Positions 16,841-25,549 of a stretch of 64,000 bases of DNA are shown one piece after another. The notes below the pieces were generated by a model that saw only the letters and a list, made by a program, of their open reading frames with translations, searched no databases and had not been told where the DNA came from. A program made the position numbers and the translations under genes. The stretch comes from JALCLA01 sp965653565. Lineage in GTDB: Bacteria; Pseudomonadota; Gammaproteobacteria; Xanthomonadales; Xanthomonadaceae. The stretch covers positions 124,001 through 188,000 of the forward strand of contig CBFHAI010000002.1 of the NCBI GenBank assembly GCA_965653565.1, given 5' to 3'. The stretch's first letter is position 1. Each line of letters opens with the position of its first letter.

Positions 16841-17923
16841 TCAATCGACGAGTTCGAGCGCCTCGCCCAGACTGGGTTCGCCCAGGATCACATGCGGCGG
16901 AATCACCAAGGCGACGCGGCGCAATGCGCCGTCGATTTTCGTGCGCCCTGCTCCGATGTACATGCCCAGCCACTTGCCATCGATGGAGACGAGTGGTGCG
17001 CCGCTATCGCCGGCTGTCGGTCGGGCGCTGGATGCAGGAATTTCGTACAGTGCGACTTCCCGCATACCGGCTCTCGCGCCGCCGAGATACCGCATCGGCC
17101 GGTCGAACTCGACACCCAGAAATCTCAGTTGCACCGCCACTGCGCCGCAAAAAACACGTGGCGTTCGTTGGGCCTGGCTCCAGTATGCGAAGCCACTCGG
17201 ATGGCCTTGCGGGTACAAGGACCAGAACGACGAATCCAACGGACTGCCGCCGACGATTCGCGCGAGCGCGGCGTCGACACAGCCACTCGCATCGGCCGAA
17301 AGCGGGCCAAACCGCCGGCCCGCGCCAAGCGCAGATCGCCCGAATGCCGAGATGGCGGAAAATGCCATGGAGGGATCGGGCCGCAGTGTCGGGTGCGAGT
17401 TCGAGTCGCCGATGACGTGGTGACAGCCGAGCAGCCAGCGCTTTCCGTCTTTGTCCTGCAGCACCACGCAACCGGTGCCGAGGCGCGCAGCATTCGCACC
17501 GCTGCCGGCAACCAGTTCGGGCGAGTGCGCTCGCGCGATGGGCGTGCGCTGCCTCACGTCGATGGGAACGTGCAGCAGGACGCTGCGCCCTTCGACGCTC
17601 CGCCGAACCGGCAGATAGCGAGGGATGCGGCGCTCCGGCGACAAGGCAGTCCGGGCGATTTTCCGCGGCACGATCAAGATGAGGGCCGGCGCGCGCCAGC
17701 GAACGGCACCATCGCGGCTTTCCCGCACGCGCCAGCCGAAGCCGACGCCGGAAATTTTCCAATTCCGAAAATCAGGCAACGGATGATCCGCGAGCCGACG
17801 CGCCAGGCTGGCGACGATCCGGCAGCGGCGTTCTATCGAAAGTCGCTGCCAGGGCATCGATGCGATCTTCGCTGCGCGCGCCCTGCCGACGCTGCGAGGC
17901 GAACCGGCCGGCGTTCCGGCCAT
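16841..17923 (-). CDS. Trypsin-like serine protease
   Basis: A 360-residue protein with a chymotrypsin-fold catalytic triad: His in LLGCHHVIGD (168 or 169), Asp217 in CVDAALARI, and Ser307 in TAGDSGAPLVS. The first 140 residues are basic and of unknown fold. There is no signal peptide, so the protease is predicted to act in the cytoplasm. The start is ATG 17923, whose A is the last base of the upstream lipoprotein stop (TGATG); longer in-frame sequence upstream is the shadow of the lipoprotein. Cytoplasmic trypsin-like proteases of this kind are components of AVAST type 1 systems and of other protease-effector defence modules, where they are switched on by a STAND NTPase; a STAND-like gene lies 1.8 kb upstream on the other strand. 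Confidence 0.85.
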   Translation of the reverse strand: MAGTPAGSPRSVGRARAAKIASMPWQRLSIERRCRIVASLARRLADHPLPDFRNWKISGVGFGWRVRESRDGAVRWRAPALILIVPRKIARTALSPERRIPRYLPVRRSVEGRSVLLHVPIDVRQRTPIARAHSPELVAGSGANAARLGTGCVVLQDKDGKRWLLGCHHVIGDSNSHPTLRPDPSMAFSAISAFGRSALGAGRRFGPLSADASGCVDAALARIVGGSPLDSSFWSLYPQGHPSGFAYWSQAQRTPRVFCGAVAVQLRFLGVEFDRPMRYLGGARAGMREVALYEIPASSARPTAGDSGAPLVSIDGKWLGMYIGAGRTKIDGALRRVALVIPPHVILGEPSLGEALELVD

Positions 17924-19242
17924 CAGGATCCGAGCCTCGCGACGACGGTCGTGTGCGGAAAACCGGCCCGAAAAATACTTACCACTTTCTGCACATCGGC
18001 ATCGGCGGCGGCCGGCGTTCCAGCCTTGGCGGAAACTCCCAGACTCACCGCGGTATAGCAACCGGACCCGCCTGCACCGGGTTGGGTGAGAACCTGCAGT
18101 TGCTTCATGCGTTCCTTGGCCTGCCCCTCAGGCAGACCGGCCACGGCCGTGCTCCACCAGTCGTCGACGTCGTCGGTACCGATCTTGCCGACGCAACTGG
18201 CTGCCGGTGCGTCGACCGGCGTTTCGTCCTGCGGCGCCGGGATGACGGCGAACCCCGCCGGCACGCCGCCGAACACATGCTCGAAAAACAGGACTTCGTA
18301 GTAATCGTAAGGAATCTGGTAGCCGGCCACGGGCAGCAGGAACTTGCGGCCGGTGTTTTGCGCTTGGCCGTACGCCGCGACTTCCGACGGTTTGACGATC
18401 GGATACACACCGATGGCCGCAAACTTCACCAAGTGCGCTCGCAGGGTGACCGTTTGGCCAGCGAGTTCCTTGAACGCGCGAGCCGCACCGTGCGCCTCGG
18501 CCTCGGCCGCCGCGGGCGCAGTGGCCGCGCCGGTGACGAATCCCAACAGGCGATCGGTGCCGCCGGTCAGCAGCGACTTCATGCTATCGAGCAAGGCCAT
18601 CGTCACCGCGGAGTTGTCGACTTCACCCGACATCCCCAGCAGGGTGCCGCCCGGCCCGAGATTCAGCGTCACGCGCGTGGTACCCAACTTGTGGCGCGTA
18701 TCGATCACGAATTCCCTGTCGTAGTCCGGCAGGAAAACGAGCGAGATGCTTTTCGACAGTTCGAATCGTGCCAGCGCGGTGAGATCGGTGGTCACCGAGA
18801 TATTCGACGTGCCCATCAATTTGGTGGGTGGCGCCGCGGGTTCTTCGGCCGGTTCGGGTTCGGCAGGTTCGGCCGGCTCCTCGGGTTCTTCATCCGCACC
18901 GTGCGCGATGGCATCCACCTCGGAGCGGGGCTTAGCAATGAGGATGCTCGAGACCGGTAGCCGCCCGCCCGCGACGAGCGCGCTCGGCGCTCGCGAGGCC
19001 AAAGCCTCCGGTATCGCAGTCAGCGAAACCCACTTGCCGTCCGCCGAGACAACCCCGGTAACCAAGTAGGCGCTCGACTCGACCGGATAGGGCTGCTTCA
19101 CCGCGACGAACGGCCTGGTGAGGTAGTAGCGAAGCCCGGGATCGGAATCGGTGGCGAGCTTGGGATTGATGTTGGCGCAGCCCGATAGCGCAACCAGCGC
19201 GGCTATGAGCATGGTGCGAAGCAGTGTCGATCCGAGGTGCAT
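17923..19242 (-). CDS. Lipoprotein of unknown function paired with the trypsin-like protease
   Basis: A 439-residue lipoprotein. It starts at ATG 19242 with AGGGGGAA nine bases upstream, and the signal peptide ends in the lipobox LSGC (residue 21 or so), predicting an acylated periplasmic or outer-membrane protein. Around residues 115-140 there is an acidic proline-rich linker made of EEP/AEP repeats. The rest is a mixture of beta strands with no motif I recognise; a glycine-rich segment GPGGTLLGMSG is near residue 200. It is the first gene of a two-gene operon: its TGA overlaps the protease ATG by one base. An exported lipoprotein coupled to an apparently cytoplasmic protease is unexpected and suggests a trans-envelope sensor or an independent envelope role. 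Confidence 0.75.
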   Translation of the reverse strand: MHLGSTLLRTMLIAALVALSGCANINPKLATDSDPGLRYYLTRPFVAVKQPYPVESSAYLVTGVVSADGKWVSLTAIPEALASRAPSALVAGGRLPVSSILIAKPRSEVDAIAHGADEEPEEPAEPAEPEPAEEPAAPPTKLMGTSNISVTTDLTALARFELSKSISLVFLPDYDREFVIDTRHKLGTTRVTLNLGPGGTLLGMSGEVDNSAVTMALLDSMKSLLTGGTDRLLGFVTGAATAPAAAEAEAHGAARAFKELAGQTVTLRAHLVKFAAIGVYPIVKPSEVAAYGQAQNTGRKFLLPVAGYQIPYDYYEVLFFEHVFGGVPAGFAVIPAPQDETPVDAPAASCVGKIGTDDVDDWWSTAVAGLPEGQAKERMKQLQVLTQPGAGGSGCYTAVSLGVSAKAGTPAAADADVQKVVSIFRAGFPHTTVVARLGS

Positions 19243-19452
19243 GTGTTCCCCCTGTCGCTTGTAAAGCAGAAAATCAATACGCCCATGACCGATTCGCGAT
19301 CGGTTCGAATGGCCGGGCGCGCCTGCGAGCCCGTCCCCCGATCTATCCTGACCGATATTCCGGTTGCAGCGGTTTGCCACTGCAGTCGGTACGTTCACAG
19401 CGCTGCATCGGAGCATCCGCAGTATTCACGACCGGGTTGGGTTGCGCTATTG

Positions 19453-19467
19453 GACAAATTCCTAGAT
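19453..19467 (+). repeat. Dispersed repeat, copy 3 (left arm of an inverted pair)
   Basis: Only the 15-base core GACAAATTCCTAGAT is conserved; the 5' bases differ (TG instead of CAGGT). It faces copy 4 across 150 bp. Confidence 0.7.
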
Positions 19468-19617
19468 CGATCGAATTCCGTGCCAAGGCAGGCGCGCCAG
19501 ACATCCGTGTTTCAATGAATGTTTCGACATAAGTCTTCTCCCGGAGAACTCGATACATCGGGGCGTCGGTTGGTCGTCATATCGAAACCACCGTCCATGA
19601 CCCAGTCTCGATAGCGA

Positions 19618-19636
19618 ATCTAGGAATTTGTTACCT
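19618..19636 (-). repeat. Dispersed repeat, copy 4 (right arm of an inverted pair)
   Basis: Read on the minus strand it is AGGTAACAAATTCCTAGAT, 18 of 19 bases identical to copy 1. With copy 3 it forms terminal-inverted-repeat-like ends of a 184-bp segment. Confidence 0.75.
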
Positions 19637-19756
19637 ACCGCAGTCGTCGAAAATGGGGTATTGAGTGCTGGTTGAAACCGCGATCGGCGTCACTGGAACA
19701 AGTGTTTCGCGAACGCTCCAACTCCCTACGGCGCTTCAGCGATCCCTCGAGGCCAC

Positions 19757-22700
19757 TTGAGCGAATACCCGGTAGACATTCAGCGGCTCGAAGAACTCGC
19801 CGCCACGCGCGGCGGCCGCGTCGCGCTTCACGGTTTCGAATACCAGCGCGCGTTCGCGGTGCTGCGCCTGGTCTCGATGCTGCTGCGACAGGCGGTCAAG
19901 GGTGCGACCGTCGAGGTTCCCGTCTGGCTCCGCTACGAGTGGGCGGAGGACGTCGACGAGCAATGCGAGAACGGCGACACCGTCCTGTGGCAATGCAAGC
20001 ACGGTGATGATTGGACGGCACCGGCCAGACTAGCCGAAGCTCTGATCGGCTTCTCGCCGAAGTGGCTGTGGACGCCGCCCGAACATCGGCCACGCTTGCA
20101 CTTCCGATTGGTGACCAGCGATCCGGCTTACGCTGCGCATGAGGATAGGCCCGGCCTGCCGGGGAACGGATCGGCTGTGCGCGAGGCTTTCTGCAGGGTA
20201 TTGGGGCAAATACCGGGCGCGCGTTCGGATCGCGCGCTGTGGCAGAAGGATGCCGACGGGATTGGCCACGGGACGTTGTTCGACGAGCTTTGGAAAAACC
20301 TTCGTGTATTGCACGTCAAGCCTTCCACACAGGCCCATGCCAACGGGCTGTGGCCTGCCGAAATCGAGGCGCTGAAGGCTCTGCAGATGGGACGGCGGGT
20401 TTCTCGGGCCGACACCGCCGATTGGGCCATCTACGCGTTGCGAGAATTGCTCACGATAGGCCCGTCCGCGTTGCCCGATAAGCATGGGTTCGTCGACCGG
20501 CGCGTCACATCGCCGAAGGGCTTGCGGCCGCTCGACGTGATCGATCGGCTGCATGCGCGCGAGCCGGCCGCTCCGTCCGCAGGACCGCGGCTGAAGCTGA
20601 TCGATCGGACATCGCTCGAGGTCGAGTCGGCCAGGCCACCCGAGCCCGCGCGATATATCGCGCGGCAGCCCGAATGGCGCGATGTGGTGCGCGGCGACAA
20701 CGACACCGTCGGATTTTTCGAACGCAGCATCACCGATACCGTCGTGACAGAAGTGGGCCTCGCACTGAAGGACAGTCAGCGTCTCGGAGGGAAACTGCGG
20801 GTACGTTGGCTTGTCGGCGCGCCCGGTGCCGGCAAAAGTACGCTGGCGCTGCGCGTGGCGGCGCGCCTGGTGCTCGCGGGTGCATGCGTCGCGGTCGACG
20901 CCCGTCATGGTTTTTACGAGGACGATGACGCCGAAGCCTGGGTCGTTGCGCTGCTGGGATTGGCCGAGACGCCTCGCCCGCTCCTGTTATTGCTCGACGA
21001 TCCGCTGGCAAGCGACAGCGCGTGGCCGAAAGTACTGAGGAAGCTCAGCCGCACGACTCCTGCCATCGTCGTGTTGGCGGCTACACCGGAATTCCTGCTG
21101 CGTCTGCACGCGGACGACCTGCGCGACGTCGTCTGTGCCGAGACACCGATAGGCAGGCCGGATTCACGAGAAAAACAGTCACTCGCCCGGCTGTATCCCG
21201 GCATCCACGTGCAGGCCCTGGTCGACGCGGACGAAGAACTGCTGGTCGTCACGATGCAGGTGGCTGCCGGCATTTCCTTCGACGGGATCATCCGCGGGAT
21301 CTGGCAGACACTCGCCGGCGGTCACGCACTGCCCGCCGACGTCATCGGAGACGAATTGCCCTGGGAGGTAGCGGCATTCCTGTTGGTGGTGCTCTTCCAT
21401 CGCGCCTACGCGCCCTGTCCAAAGCCTTTGCTCGAAGCATTTCTCGCCGGGCGGCCCGGCGTCGGGAACACCGCAACCGAACGTCTCGCGCAGGTCGCCG
21501 ACGCACGCGGCTGGCGCATCTTCCAATTGCAAGCCCCGGCTGATCGTTGGGCTTATATGGGCGCGACCGTTACAACGATGCACGCGCGTGTCGCAGGCCG
21601 CGCATGGGAGCTTCGGCCGGCACGCGGCTGGCCCTTTGCGAAAGCGATTGCAGACGCTTCGGTACGGGAGCCGGCTACGGCACGATCGCTGGCCCTGGGA
21701 CTCGCGGCCCTCTATGCCGAGGACGCCGCCACCGCGATGGAGTTGGTCGAAGCCGTGGCGCAAGCCTGGGCCGGGCAGCCCCCGGCGCAGATCGATACAA
21801 AAAATCTGTGCGCGTTGCACGCCGTCTGGGCGATTCAGCAAATGCCGATTCCGCCCGCATTAACACGTACGCTGCGCATCTGCGCCGAGCGCGCGGACGC
21901 GCAAAGCTGGCTCGCCGCGCTACGGTTGACCCACGAAAACCAGGCGGTACACGAAGGCATTTTGGTCCCGTCGTTATCGTACGAATCATTGATAGACGCC
22001 GCCGACTTCTCGCTCGCACCGCGACGGGCGCTGCAGTTCGCCGTCGTGCTGGGCGGCGACCCCGCGCTGTTGCAGCGTTTCGTGAATCGACTGTGGCAAG
22101 CGTTCGACGGCGAACTCGCCTGGACCATCAACGGCACCTTGTTGACATGGTTGCTCGCCAACGATGCAGCCGACGAGGCGAAGCGACGCGTCGATGCCGT
22201 CCGGCTCTGGCTGCAATGCAATCCCGATGTCGTCGATGTCCGCGTTGCGCTTCTCGGGCTGCTGTCGATAGTCCGTGAGGAAGAGAAGCAAGGCATCCTG
22301 GCCGAGCTACGAACGTGGCTGGCGGCGCATAAGTTCGACACGAATGTCAGAACAAAATATCTCGCGCACCTCGTCGCGGCACCGCAAGAGGCGACCGCCG
22401 AAGACATCGCGGAAGGGTTGGCTTTTCTCGACAGAAACCCATCCGATTCGCACACGCGCATTGCGCTGATCAAACTGATGCGCAAACGCGGGGATCCGAA
22501 TTTACCGAAGCTGCTCGAAGCATCGATCGGCCAGCATGCGGCCGGCAGAGGCTATCAGTTGGCGCCGGTCGCACTCGATGCCGCGGCGTCGTTGGGGCTT
22601 TCCGATTTGCCGCTGATTGTGCGGTGGCTCGAATGGGCATCGGAAGTACTGGAGCGTCAGCAGGGAAAACGTTCTGCGAATGCGGTCGCCAATTCTCTGC

Positions 22701-22834
22701 GTGCGATTCTCGCTTCCGCCAAGAGTCATACCAGCAATCGGGGCTGCCCCGCCGATCAGCGCGTATCCGCACGCGCGGCTATCGTTCGGCTGCGGGCGGC
22801 GCGTACTGCGTGGAATCGGGAACTGGCACCTTAG
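19757..22834 (+). CDS. Large P-loop NTPase with DUF4297/Cap4-like nuclease N-terminus (STAND/Avs-like), TTG start
   Basis: A 1025-residue protein starting at TTG 19757 with GAGG eight bases upstream; the next Met is inside the first domain. Residues 14-85 match the Cap4/DUF4297 nuclease layout: GGRVALHGFEYQ helix, then a strand ending EDVDE (ED at 64-65) and LWQCK (Q79-C-K81), the E/D...QxK core of a PD-(D/E)XK fold. Residues 350-361 hold Walker A GAPGAGKS, and 409-416 Walker B LLLLLDDP. From about 560 to the end the protein is all-helical with repeat-like spacing, as in the sensor arms of STAND NTPases. Family role: recognition of a phage protein triggers oligomerisation and DNA degradation. 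No neighbouring gene is co-directional; it is divergent from the lipoprotein/trypsin pair. The STAND assignment rests on architecture only. Confidence 0.7.
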   Translation: MSEYPVDIQRLEELAATRGGRVALHGFEYQRAFAVLRLVSMLLRQAVKGATVEVPVWLRYEWAEDVDEQCENGDTVLWQCKHGDDWTAPARLAEALIGFSPKWLWTPPEHRPRLHFRLVTSDPAYAAHEDRPGLPGNGSAVREAFCRVLGQIPGARSDRALWQKDADGIGHGTLFDELWKNLRVLHVKPSTQAHANGLWPAEIEALKALQMGRRVSRADTADWAIYALRELLTIGPSALPDKHGFVDRRVTSPKGLRPLDVIDRLHAREPAAPSAGPRLKLIDRTSLEVESARPPEPARYIARQPEWRDVVRGDNDTVGFFERSITDTVVTEVGLALKDSQRLGGKLRVRWLVGAPGAGKSTLALRVAARLVLAGACVAVDARHGFYEDDDAEAWVVALLGLAETPRPLLLLLDDPLASDSAWPKVLRKLSRTTPAIVVLAATPEFLLRLHADDLRDVVCAETPIGRPDSREKQSLARLYPGIHVQALVDADEELLVVTMQVAAGISFDGIIRGIWQTLAGGHALPADVIGDELPWEVAAFLLVVLFHRAYAPCPKPLLEAFLAGRPGVGNTATERLAQVADARGWRIFQLQAPADRWAYMGATVTTMHARVAGRAWELRPARGWPFAKAIADASVREPATARSLALGLAALYAEDAATAMELVEAVAQAWAGQPPAQIDTKNLCALHAVWAIQQMPIPPALTRTLRICAERADAQSWLAALRLTHENQAVHEGILVPSLSYESLIDAADFSLAPRRALQFAVVLGGDPALLQRFVNRLWQAFDGELAWTINGTLLTWLLANDAADEAKRRVDAVRLWLQCNPDVVDVRVALLGLLSIVREEEKQGILAELRTWLAAHKFDTNVRTKYLAHLVAAPQEATAEDIAEGLAFLDRNPSDSHTRIALIKLMRKRGDPNLPKLLEASIGQHAAGRGYQLAPVALDAAASLGLSDLPLIVRWLEWASEVLERQQGKRSANAVANSLRAILASAKSHTSNRGCPADQRVSARAAIVRLRAARTAWNRELAP

Positions 22835-22895
22835 TCCGCGCTCGACGATAAAGCCGCGCGCGCCCCGGATTCGCTGCCACCACACCGCGCCCCAG

Positions 22896-25298
22896 CTACT
22901 CCTGCCGCAACGCCGACAACGGATCGACGCGCGACGCGCGGCGCGCCGGCACCCAGCAGGCGGTGGCGCCGACGGCGAGCAGCAGGGTCCAGGCCGCGAT
23001 CCAGGCCCAGAGGTTGCTGGTCTGCACTTGCGACAGCAGCACGTCGAGGCTCCGCACGACCATCAGCGCCAGCACGCTGCCCAGCGCGATGCCCAGACCG
23101 CTGCAGGCGAGGCCGCGGCGCATCACCAGGTTGACGATGCCGCGGCGGTCGGCGCCGAGGGCCTGGCGGATGCCGAGTTCGCGCCGGCGCTGTTCGACCT
23201 GGTAGGCGAGCACGCCGAACACGCCGATCGCCGCGAGCGCTGCGGCCGACGCGGCGAACAGCGTGATGACGGCGGCCCAGTGCCGCTGGTTGCCGATCGA
23301 ATCGGCGAGCAGGTTCGACATGGTTTCGATTTCGGTCGGCACCAGCGCCGGATCGAAACGCTGCAGCGTGCCGCGGATCGCGGCCGCCGCCGTCAGCGGA
23401 TCGCCCGCCGTGCGCACCACCAGATACAACTGCCCCGCGCTCCAGCCCTGGCTGACCGGCGCGAACACCACGACGCCGGGATTGTCGAGGCCATCGAAAC
23501 GCACGTCGCCGACGACGCCGACGATCGTCACCAGTACGGAGCGATTGCCGCCTTCGTAGAGCTGCTTGCCGACGGCCGATTCGCCGGGAAAATGCCGCTC
23601 GGCCCACGACTGGCTGACGAGCACCACCGGCGGCGAATCGGGCGTGTCGCGCGAGTCGAACATCCGGCCTTCGTGCAAACGCACATTCAGCGTTTTCAAC
23701 AGCGCCGAATCGACCGGCACCCACGGCGCCTGCGGTTCGTTGCCGCCGACCGCGGGCCGCGCCAGCAAATCGAAATTGTTGAAGCAACCGCATTGCGGCG
23801 GCAGTGCGCCGGCCAGTCCGACCGACTGCACGCCAGGCAGCGCCTGCAAGGCCGGCAGCGCGTCGTTCCAAAAGCGCAACTGCGCGGTCGGGTCGGCGTA
23901 GCCGGCGGCCGGCAGGCGCACCTGCGCGGTCAACAACTGCGCAGGTTCGAAGCCGGCATCGACGCGCTGCAGACGCACCAGATTGTCGACCAGCAGGCCG
24001 GCGGCGACGACCAGCGGCAGCGCCAGCGCAAATTCGAGCACGACCAGGCCATCGCGAACGCGCTGCCGCTCTTTGCCGGCGCTGGCGCTGCGCGCCTGCA
24101 GCGTGGTGGGACTGCCGAAGCTGCCGTGCAGCATCGGCACCAGCGCGAGCGCGATCGCGCTCAGCAGCGCCAGCGCGGCGGCCAGGCCGAGCACGGCCGG
24201 CGTCATGCCGACTTCGGCCAGTCGCGGCAGCGCCGGGCCGAGCGAGCGATAGCCGCTGAGCAGCAACATCGCCAGCACGCCGCCGCCGATGCCGCCCGCC
24301 GTCGCGAGCAGCACGTTTTCGGCCACCAGCATGCGTGCCAGGCGCCAGCGACTGGCGCCGAGCGCGGCGCGCACGTGCAGATCGTGCGAGCGCTGCGCGA
24401 TGCGCATCAGCAGCAGGTTGGCGTTGTTCATCAGCACGATCAGCAGCACGACGCCGACCGCCGCCAGCGCGATCCAGAGGAAATCGGCGCTGCCCGCCAT
24501 CACCACGTCGCGCAGCGGGAACGGCGTGAGTCTGGCGGTTTCGTCGCTGAAGCCCTGCTGCCACAGCGGGAACAATCGGCGGCTGACGGCATCGAGATCG
24601 GCCACCGCCACCTCATGCGTGGCGCCGGGCCGCAGCCGCGCGATGGTGGCGAGAAAGAACGGGCCGCGTCGTTCCGGTTCGGCCATCTGCAGCACCGGCC
24701 AGAAATCCGCGCGCACCACCGGATGCGTCTCGACACCGGCGGGCATCACGCCGACCACGGCGTGCGCGACGCCATCGATCAGCAGGCTCTTGCCGAGCGC
24801 CGCGTCCTGCGCGCCGAAGCGCTGTTCGGCGAAGGCGGCGCCGAGCACGACGACATTCGGGGCGCCGGGGCGGTCTTCTTCGGCGCGAAAGGCGCGGCCG
24901 CGTTGCGGCGCCAGTCCGAGCACATCGAAAAAGTCCGCGCTCACCCAGCGCGCGTTGCGCCATTCGCCCTGCTCGCCCGCGCCGACCAGCGCTGATGCAG
25001 TGCGCATCGCCGCCACCGATTCGAACGCCGTGGCGTGTTCGGCGATGCCGCGGAAATCCGCCACCGAGGTATTCCACGACCCGGCCGGACTTTGCTGGCG
25101 CACCATCACCAGTTCGTCGGCGCGCGGAAACGGCAGCGAACTCAGAACCACGACGTGCACCAGCGCGAACACGGTGGTCACCGCGCCGATGCCGAGTGCG
25201 AGCGTCGCGACGACGGTGGCCGAATAGCCCGGCCGGCGCAGCAACTGCATCGCCGCCCCGACCAGCGAAGCACCCAGACGCGACAGAACGCTCAACAT
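22896..25298 (-). CDS. ADOP-type ABC transporter permease (two MacB/FtsX halves)
   Basis: An 800-residue membrane protein starting at ATG 25298 with AAGGAG eight bases upstream. It consists of two consecutive MacB_PCD + FtsX units: a first transmembrane helix near residues 20-42, a periplasmic domain (about 50-260), three helices to about 400, then a second periplasmic domain (about 430-640) and three final helices ending with the typical PARRASRVDPLSALRQE tail. This duplicated layout is that of ADOP (acidobacterial duplicated orphan permease) proteins, which are found without an adjacent ATPase, and none is present here. MacB relatives transmit mechanical force to periplasmic partners rather than moving substrate across the inner membrane. 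Convergent with the island's large NTPase gene, 61 bp apart; it looks like resident chromosome beyond the island. Confidence 0.9.
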   Translation of the reverse strand: MLSVLSRLGASLVGAAMQLLRRPGYSATVVATLALGIGAVTTVFALVHVVVLSSLPFPRADELVMVRQQSPAGSWNTSVADFRGIAEHATAFESVAAMRTASALVGAGEQGEWRNARWVSADFFDVLGLAPQRGRAFRAEEDRPGAPNVVVLGAAFAEQRFGAQDAALGKSLLIDGVAHAVVGVMPAGVETHPVVRADFWPVLQMAEPERRGPFFLATIARLRPGATHEVAVADLDAVSRRLFPLWQQGFSDETARLTPFPLRDVVMAGSADFLWIALAAVGVVLLIVLMNNANLLLMRIAQRSHDLHVRAALGASRWRLARMLVAENVLLATAGGIGGGVLAMLLLSGYRSLGPALPRLAEVGMTPAVLGLAAALALLSAIALALVPMLHGSFGSPTTLQARSASAGKERQRVRDGLVVLEFALALPLVVAAGLLVDNLVRLQRVDAGFEPAQLLTAQVRLPAAGYADPTAQLRFWNDALPALQALPGVQSVGLAGALPPQCGCFNNFDLLARPAVGGNEPQAPWVPVDSALLKTLNVRLHEGRMFDSRDTPDSPPVVLVSQSWAERHFPGESAVGKQLYEGGNRSVLVTIVGVVGDVRFDGLDNPGVVVFAPVSQGWSAGQLYLVVRTAGDPLTAAAAIRGTLQRFDPALVPTEIETMSNLLADSIGNQRHWAAVITLFAASAAALAAIGVFGVLAYQVEQRRRELGIRQALGADRRGIVNLVMRRGLACSGLGIALGSVLALMVVRSLDVLLSQVQTSNLWAWIAAWTLLLAVGATACWVPARRASRVDPLSALRQE

Positions 25299-25532
25299 GG
25301 CGATGCTCTCCTTGGCGGATCGACCCGGGCGCGAGGCGGCGGGATTCGTCGATCGACCGACGTCGGCCGATGGCTCAGCACGGTTCGTGCCATCGGCCGG
25401 ATCGAACGTGGCATGCCGCCAATCCCGCAGTACGCGATGGATTTTCGATTCGATGCCGATCCGGGTGTCCGGAATCGAACAACGAGTGTCCGGTTGCGGG
25501 CATTCCGGCGCCGGTTGCGACCGTTGATATAT

Positions 25533-25547
25533 CCCCATATGATGGGG
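25533..25547 (+). promoter_or_regulatory. Inverted repeat just before the Xre antitoxin start, candidate autoregulatory operator
   Basis: CCCCAT, a three-base spacer (ATG) and ATGGGG form a perfect dyad ending three bases before the ATG at 25550. Xre-family antitoxins of RES modules repress their own operon, so this is the natural operator candidate. Confidence 0.5.
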
Positions 25548-25549
25548 CC

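Larger units (their letters stand above)
19243..19756 (+). other. Divergent intergenic region with an inverted repeat pair
   Basis: This 514-bp gap separates the lipoprotein start (minus) from the TTG start of the nuclease/NTPase gene (plus), so it must hold both promoters. It is AT-richer than the genes. It contains two inward-facing copies of the dispersed repeat (19453-19467 and 19618-19636) bounding a 184-bp non-coding segment that looks like a MITE-sized element. No gene is seen. Confidence 0.55.
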
